NCBI GenBank assembly: GCA_039105265.1
Contig: JAPFFF010000393.1
Coordinates: forward strand, 1-23,823
Source of the DNA: Tritrichomonas musculus
Taxonomy: Eukaryota > Parabasalia > Tritrichomonadida > Tritrichomonadidae
DNA: 23,823 nucleotides
Direction: 5' to 3'
Of the stretch, positions 19,326-23,823 are shown in pieces (position 1 is the first letter of the stretch; each line of letters begins with the position of its first letter). Made by a program: the position numbers and the translations under genes. The notes under the pieces were generated by a model. That model had not been told where the DNA came from. It saw only the letters and a program-made list of their open reading frames with translations, and did no database searches.

Positions 19326-22300
19326 TCACTCACAGTTAGAAGTCGATGAAGAATCTGAAAAATCTGAAACATCATTAAGAATCATTCCCTCTGAATTGAC
19401 TTTTCTCCAATAAGGAACAGAACCTGAGTTAACAAGGACATCGTTGTCACTATCTGAGGAATCATCAGTAGAGGTTTTCGAAAAAGAACGATCAATAATA
19501 GGAGTAGAATGGTTACTGTCATCATTGATAAGTTGGTCCCAAGTATTATCATCAATGGAATTCATAGAACAATTCTGATAATCGGATTGAGATTGGATAT
19601 CAGAAGAGGAAAGTTGATCATCAGAGTTTACTGAATTATCAGAATTAACTGAGATGTCGGTAGAGTTATGAGTTTGGTTGTTGGAAACAACAATGTTGTT
19701 GTGTGCAGGAGGATACCAATGATAAGCAATGAACATCGATTCGCGTAAAGATGTGATAACCATTTGCTTTGCTATTTTCTTCCAGTCTGCTTCCGTACCA
19801 GTAATTCTTTTCAACTCATCTAACGTTTCACTGGGAATAGCACCAAGAGAAGATACAACGATTACAAAGAAATCAACATCGCAATTGAATTGAACTTTAC
19901 AATCTTCGATGAGTGATTTGTATTTGTTCAACTTCTGTTGTCTTCTAAGATTGAGAGTTGAAATTGTACCATGTTCATCATCGTCAGTCAACATTCCATA
20001 AGGAATCGTAATTTCAACGATGTGCAATTTGTCATTCTTCCACCAGAAAAGATCTGGTTTAAGATCAGCATTCTCACCTTCAAGTCGTCCGCCGTCGCGG
20101 CTCCGAACGACCTGGTTAGAATGAACTATGGCACGTTTATGATCAGTAATGTATTTATTGATAATAAGAGCAATAGCATCGTGTCTTTTAGTAAATTCGT
20201 GTTTTCTATAAGAACAACCATTTAGCAAATGGTGAATGGTTTCGATCTGTCCACAACATTTACAATTGCCGTCATCTTGTCTATGAGTTTGTCTTCTTTT
20301 CATACTGCCTGTAAAGAGAGAACCAAGTCTGGCTTTAAATGAAAAATTAACAATAGAATCAGCAGCGTTAACTCTTTGAGAAATGTAGAAATTGCTAATA
20401 GGAGAATTCTTCAGTGTTTCGAAAGTATGTCCTTTTAATCTATTCTTAAGAAGTGAAGATATGTGTCTCTTTTGAATCACTTTCATGATTAACTTCATAA
20501 CTTTCATGTAATTAACTTTGATTTCAGTTTGCTCGTCATCAGTATTCAAAGGTTTAATTGAAAAACCGGTATCGTCATGATTCATTTGAAGATTGAGATC
20601 GTGCAAGGCTTTAACAGTGCGTGAAAGAAGGTTCGAAGTTCCGCACCGATTGTTGCCTTTAATTGCACCAAATTCGGTCACGGGCACATGCAAAAAAGGT
20701 GAATCATCTTGGACATCAGCATCACGAAATTGCATTTCATCATTGTCTGAAGCAGTGATGAAGTGCTTGACGTTTTTGTCCTTAGATTCGTGCATTCCCA
20801 TATATAAGCGAATTGTAAGTGCTTTATGTCGTTCAGACAAGCATTGTAAGTTTAAACCACCATCATGTTTGGAAGAATAAAACCAATCCGTTGGAACACC
20901 AGCTATACCGATTTTTTTTGAGATGCGTCCTCGTATGAATTCATCTAATTCATTGAGTTTGGTCGTAGAAACTGCGTTGATCATCAATTCATAATCCAAT
21001 TGAGGGAGTATGAACTTTTTGATAGCATCTACTGATTGCATCGTCCTCAGGGCACTAGATGTGATTTTGCTCACATCTCTTTTGAGGTCAAGGATTTTTT
21101 GAAAGATGTGATGTTTTCTTCGAGAGAGTTTAGCCGCTAGAGGTAAACCCAAGTAGTGTAAAGAACCTTGAATGCTGATATTTTTAACAGATTCCCCGTT
21201 AATTGAAAAGTGATTCTGCATTGAAGCTCGAGTTCTGTTGTCCATTGTGAATGCAAATGAAGCACACTTGTTCACATTAATTTTCATGTTGCCTGCATAT
21301 TTACAAAACGATTGAACGACATAGATGAGATTATTCATGCCCATTTCTGAATCAGAAAAGAGAACAATGTCGTCAGCATAAGCCTGGACAGAAGTAGATC
21401 TGTCATACCAGTGATAACCCTCATCTTGTGCAAGGTCATTTAATTTGACCAATAACGGTTCTATTCCAACATTGAACAATGTAGGGCTAAGTGGGCAACC
21501 CTGTTTGACACCTTTGGCAAATTCAATTTCATCACTAATGCGTCCATTAGAGACGATTCTGGTGGAAGCGTTTTTATAAGATGCAAGAATGCTCTTGACA
21601 AAAAGTTTGTCAAAACCGAGGTCCAGAAGGTTCTTCTTAAAGAGTTCATGTGGGATTGACCCAAAGGCATCCTTGAAATCTATCGTCAAAATGTAAAGAT
21701 TCTTCTGATGTCGAGCTGCATGATGAATCATCTCATCAGCGGTAACGATATGCTCTGCGGCACCAGAAGGAATTTTCATAAAACCTTTCTGTTGGCAATT
21801 AATGAATCTCCTGTATTCATTTAAAGTTTGGAGAGTGCGTGAGATATGGCACATTATAATTCTGTATAGAGTGTATGTTATGGTGATCGGTCTCCAAGAT
21901 CTAGTGTTGTTGACTTCACCTTTCTTGTATAGCATTATCGTTTTACAAGATTTAAGAATGGACGGGAAACTACCAGTTGATAACATTACATTCAGAGTCG
22001 TTTTGATAATGCGCGTTGAAACATCATTGCCTAGCTTCCAGATGGAATTACAAATACCATCACAGCCAACCGCAGAAAGGTTAGATCTACTTTTGATCGC
22101 ATCTTTAATGGATTTATCCGACATGAGAAGCTCAGTGAAATACGAGTTGTCTTCATCTGAAAGAATATGATCAAGTGTGAATTTTTGGCGAGGTTCGAAG
22201 TCCGCGACCTCACTCCAAGCCTTGCCATAGTCTTCCACAAAACTTTCGACTGGAACGGTGCATTCAGGGGTATCACTGTTAAGAATGAACCAATCGAGAG

Positions 22301-23823
22301 TTTTTTTGGAGTCTTCTTGATAAGCTTTCTGGATGAATTTCTTGTAACCATCGGATGAGTTCTCTTTGTATTTCGACTCAAGGTCAAATAATTTCGCTTT
22401 GAGGAATGATAGTTTATCTTCGAAATTACCTGCGTTGAGAATTGCATCCACTGTATCAATGTCACGACCTCCCACGAGTACCACAAAATCGTCAGGAGCG
22501 CGTGAAAGGAAGTCAATTAATTTATCTTTCAGGTCGGCAATCAGATTTAAAGTTGGCTGATCATTAATGTCGCCTTCTGTCAAGGTGTGCAGCAACTCAA
22601 TGCCGGCAGTGAATTTGCTGGCGGCTTTGAGTTGAATAGGAACTTCAAAAGACCGAGGCTTTTTCTTTTTCTTCTTTTTAGAGTTGAATGCTGGAATGTG
22701 CAGAGCACCACGGATTTCTTTCCTGAGAATGAGAAAGATTTTGGCCAGTACACCATTCCAAAGCAAGAGACGATCGTCGACAGACAAAACAAGAGACTTA
22801 TTAGAAGTGAGATAAGAGAACTTGTCAATGAGGATTGAAATTTTACCTTCAAAGACATTAGATATCTTTTTTCTAATCTTTTGAATCCGTTCGCCCCAAA
22901 TCTTAGGGAGATATACAATGCCGTCATTTTCTTCTTTGCATTTATTGATCCAGGAAATGGTTTTATCAAGGAAGGAAGACAGATCTTCCTGAATCTCAGA
23001 AGTAGGAGGCGAAATAGACTGAATATCATCATCATTGGATTGAGCAGTCGTGTCAGCATCGGAATTACCATTAAGCGCATGAAGACGTTCTTCAGGCATT
23101 CCCTCATTGACAATAAGAATGCCGTTTCTACGTCGAGCACGCAGTCTTTGTTCACGAGATCTCCTATTCACCATCGCAGCAGCATGATCAGGGTTGTCAC
23201 CTTCAGGTTCAATAGGAAGATCTCGTTCAATTTCAACATTGTGAGAATGAGTGGAAAGATCACGAACTGCATCGGCAATGTCTTTGTTAGACTGAGAGAT
23301 GACATCATCATCTAAGTCAACATCTAGCCATCTAGCATTAAGGGAAATATTCATGAAGTATCTCCTACTGCCTTCGACATTGGCAGCGGGATGAGAAGAT
23401 TTAGTGTGTTGCTGAACTTTCTTTTTATCTTGACCGATAAAATGTTTGCAACGCATACATAAACAACCAGAGACATTATGAAATAGATCATTACCAGTGA
23501 GCAATTTGTTTTTGTGTTTAGCATGACAGCAGATCGCTGCCCAAAGCAATCCGATTTCGCGGCGAAGAACATCAAGATCTTGATGATTATGTTTAATGTG
23601 GCAAGCTAAAGCACTGGCGTTGTTGACGATATAATTGCAATCAGCGACAGGACATTTATGTATAATCCTGAATTTTGGTAAGTCAGATGGGAAGTCATCA
23701 TCGATAATTTCCCATCTCAGCTTACAATTGTATACAAATTCAACTGCAGCATGCTCATTGGGTAAGAACCTGTCTCCATGCTTGAATTTCCAATGAGCAT
23801 GCAGAGCTGCGCATGATTGAAAG
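19326..23823 (-). CDS. LINE-2 polyprotein: C2H2 fingers, reverse transcriptase, restriction-like endonuclease (partial)
   Basis: The frame is open from the window edge (first codon 23822) to TGA at 19326, 1498 codons; numbering starts at the edge. It should nick target DNA and prime cDNA synthesis there. The His pair of finger 1 is H10/H15; finger 2 is C57-C62-H75-H80; finger 3 is C122-C125-H139-H144. A basic stretch with seven lysines at about 381-388 could be a nuclear localisation signal. RT: WRPITI at about 643, IDFKDAF with D715, GVKQGCPLSP at about 771, YADD at 815-818. The CCHC knuckle is C1187-C1190-H1198-C1203, followed by RHD at 1212-1214. Endonuclease: PD with D1257, E1270 in VEIT, and K1300-Y1301. 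A Ser/Asp/Asn-rich acidic tail of about 130 residues follows, which R2-type proteins usually lack. All catalytic residues I can place are present. Confidence 0.95.
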   Translation of the reverse strand, partial: FQSCAALHAHWKFKHGDRFLPNEHAAVEFVYNCKLRWEIIDDDFPSDLPKFRIIHKCPVADCNYIVNNASALACHIKHNHQDLDVLRREIGLLWAAICCHAKHKNKLLTGNDLFHNVSGCLCMRCKHFIGQDKKKVQQHTKSSHPAANVEGSRRYFMNISLNARWLDVDLDDDVISQSNKDIADAVRDLSTHSHNVEIERDLPIEPEGDNPDHAAAMVNRRSREQRLRARRRNGILIVNEGMPEERLHALNGNSDADTTAQSNDDDIQSISPPTSEIQEDLSSFLDKTISWINKCKEENDGIVYLPKIWGERIQKIRKKISNVFEGKISILIDKFSYLTSNKSLVLSVDDRLLLWNGVLAKIFLILRKEIRGALHIPAFNSKKKKKKKPRSFEVPIQLKAASKFTAGIELLHTLTEGDINDQPTLNLIADLKDKLIDFLSRAPDDFVVLVGGRDIDTVDAILNAGNFEDKLSFLKAKLFDLESKYKENSSDGYKKFIQKAYQEDSKKTLDWFILNSDTPECTVPVESFVEDYGKAWSEVADFEPRQKFTLDHILSDEDNSYFTELLMSDKSIKDAIKSRSNLSAVGCDGICNSIWKLGNDVSTRIIKTTLNVMLSTGSFPSILKSCKTIMLYKKGEVNNTRSWRPITITYTLYRIIMCHISRTLQTLNEYRRFINCQQKGFMKIPSGAAEHIVTADEMIHHAARHQKNLYILTIDFKDAFGSIPHELFKKNLLDLGFDKLFVKSILASYKNASTRIVSNGRISDEIEFAKGVKQGCPLSPTLFNVGIEPLLVKLNDLAQDEGYHWYDRSTSVQAYADDIVLFSDSEMGMNNLIYVVQSFCKYAGNMKINVNKCASFAFTMDNRTRASMQNHFSINGESVKNISIQGSLHYLGLPLAAKLSRRKHHIFQKILDLKRDVSKITSSALRTMQSVDAIKKFILPQLDYELMINAVSTTKLNELDEFIRGRISKKIGIAGVPTDWFYSSKHDGGLNLQCLSERHKALTIRLYMGMHESKDKNVKHFITASDNDEMQFRDADVQDDSPFLHVPVTEFGAIKGNNRCGTSNLLSRTVKALHDLNLQMNHDDTGFSIKPLNTDDEQTEIKVNYMKVMKLIMKVIQKRHISSLLKNRLKGHTFETLKNSPISNFYISQRVNAADSIVNFSFKARLGSLFTGSMKRRQTHRQDDGNCKCCGQIETIHHLLNGCSYRKHEFTKRHDAIALIINKYITDHKRAIVHSNQVVRSRDGGRLEGENADLKPDLFWWKNDKLHIVEITIPYGMLTDDDEHGTISTLNLRRQQKLNKYKSLIEDCKVQFNCDVDFFVIVVSSLGAIPSETLDELKRITGTEADWKKIAKQMVITSLRESMFIAYHWYPPAHNNIVVSNNQTHNSTDISVNSDNSVNSDDQLSSSDIQSQSDYQNCSMNSIDDNTWDQLINDDSNHSTPIIDRSFSKTSTDDSSDSDNDVLVNSGSVPYWRKVNSEGMILNDVSDFSDSSSTSNCE

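Larger units (their letters stand above)
19234..23823 (-). mobile_element. LINE-2: non-LTR retrotransposon with restriction-like endonuclease (5' end outside window)
   Basis: One long open frame carries zinc fingers, RT, CCHC knuckle and PD-(D/E)XK-type endonuclease in the order known for R2, R4, NeSL, CRE and Hero elements. The Q-K-G-F block early in the RT is closest, from memory, to the NeSL/R4/Hero group; the exact clade needs a tree. The element ends at 19234 with the terminal box shared by the short units. Nothing in the visible part is broken, so it may be recent or active. By alignment with LINE-1, some 780 codons of N-terminal sequence would lie to the right of the window. Confidence 0.92.

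Noticed and set aside
19971-23315. Plus-strand open frames opposite the LINE-2 protein
   Set aside because: They overlap a well-supported conserved protein on the other strand, have no recognisable domains, and are expected by chance there.
11462-23823. LTR retrotransposon, Penelope-like or DNA transposon
   Set aside because: There are no long terminal repeats, integrase, GIY-YIG domain, transposase or terminal inverted repeats. The RT motifs and the endonuclease are those of RLE-type non-LTR elements.
1-23823. Telomere simple repeats that would prove a chromosome end
   Set aside because: No run of TTAGGG-, TTAGGC- or TTTAGGG-like repeats is present on either strand, so the telomeric interpretation stays an inference.

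Overview
The window is eukaryotic, AT-rich and repetitive, with no bacterial gene organisation and no host gene I can recognise. The organism cannot be named from the sequence. An AT-rich genome, Asn/Ser/Asp-rich proteins and R2/NeSL-type retrotransposons fit many animals and some protists.

Left part (1 to about 10815, degenerate edge to about 10890): an uninterrupted 30/31-bp satellite of roughly 350 monomers that runs off the left edge. It has visible higher-order structure: a 457-bp block repeated three times at its right end, and a large internal duplication near 4.0-7.3 kb. A very AT-rich spacer without genes follows (about 10891-11461).

Right part (11462-23823): a head-to-tail array of non-LTR retrotransposon sequences, all reading on the minus strand. 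From high to low coordinate these are LINE-2, short unit D, short unit C, short unit B, short unit A and LINE-1. LINE-2 (19234 to beyond 23823) has an open frame with C2H2 zinc fingers, a reverse transcriptase, a CCHC knuckle and a restriction-like endonuclease. Its 5' end lies outside the window. LINE-1 (about 11462-15152) is an older relative. It keeps the start, a long N-terminal region with 18-residue repeats and three zinc fingers, but it carries a nonsense codon and a frameshift, and the RT and endonuclease part is missing. Units A, C and D (about 1.07 kb each, nearly identical) and B (0.86 kb, diverged) lack RT. They share a 5' hairpin with LINE-1 and a 3' terminal box with LINE-2.

The layout suggests an autonomous/non-autonomous retroelement partnership that builds tandem arrays by repeated insertion at its own ends. 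It resembles the MoTeR1/MoTeR2 arrays of Magnaporthe telomeres or the HeT-A/TART arrays of Drosophila. All 3' ends face the satellite, the most decayed copy lies next to the satellite, and the open copy lies farthest away, which fits stepwise outward addition at a chromosome end. No canonical telomere repeat is present, so the telomeric reading is inference. Terminal details suggest two subfamilies: LINE-2 with unit B, and LINE-1 with units A, C and D.
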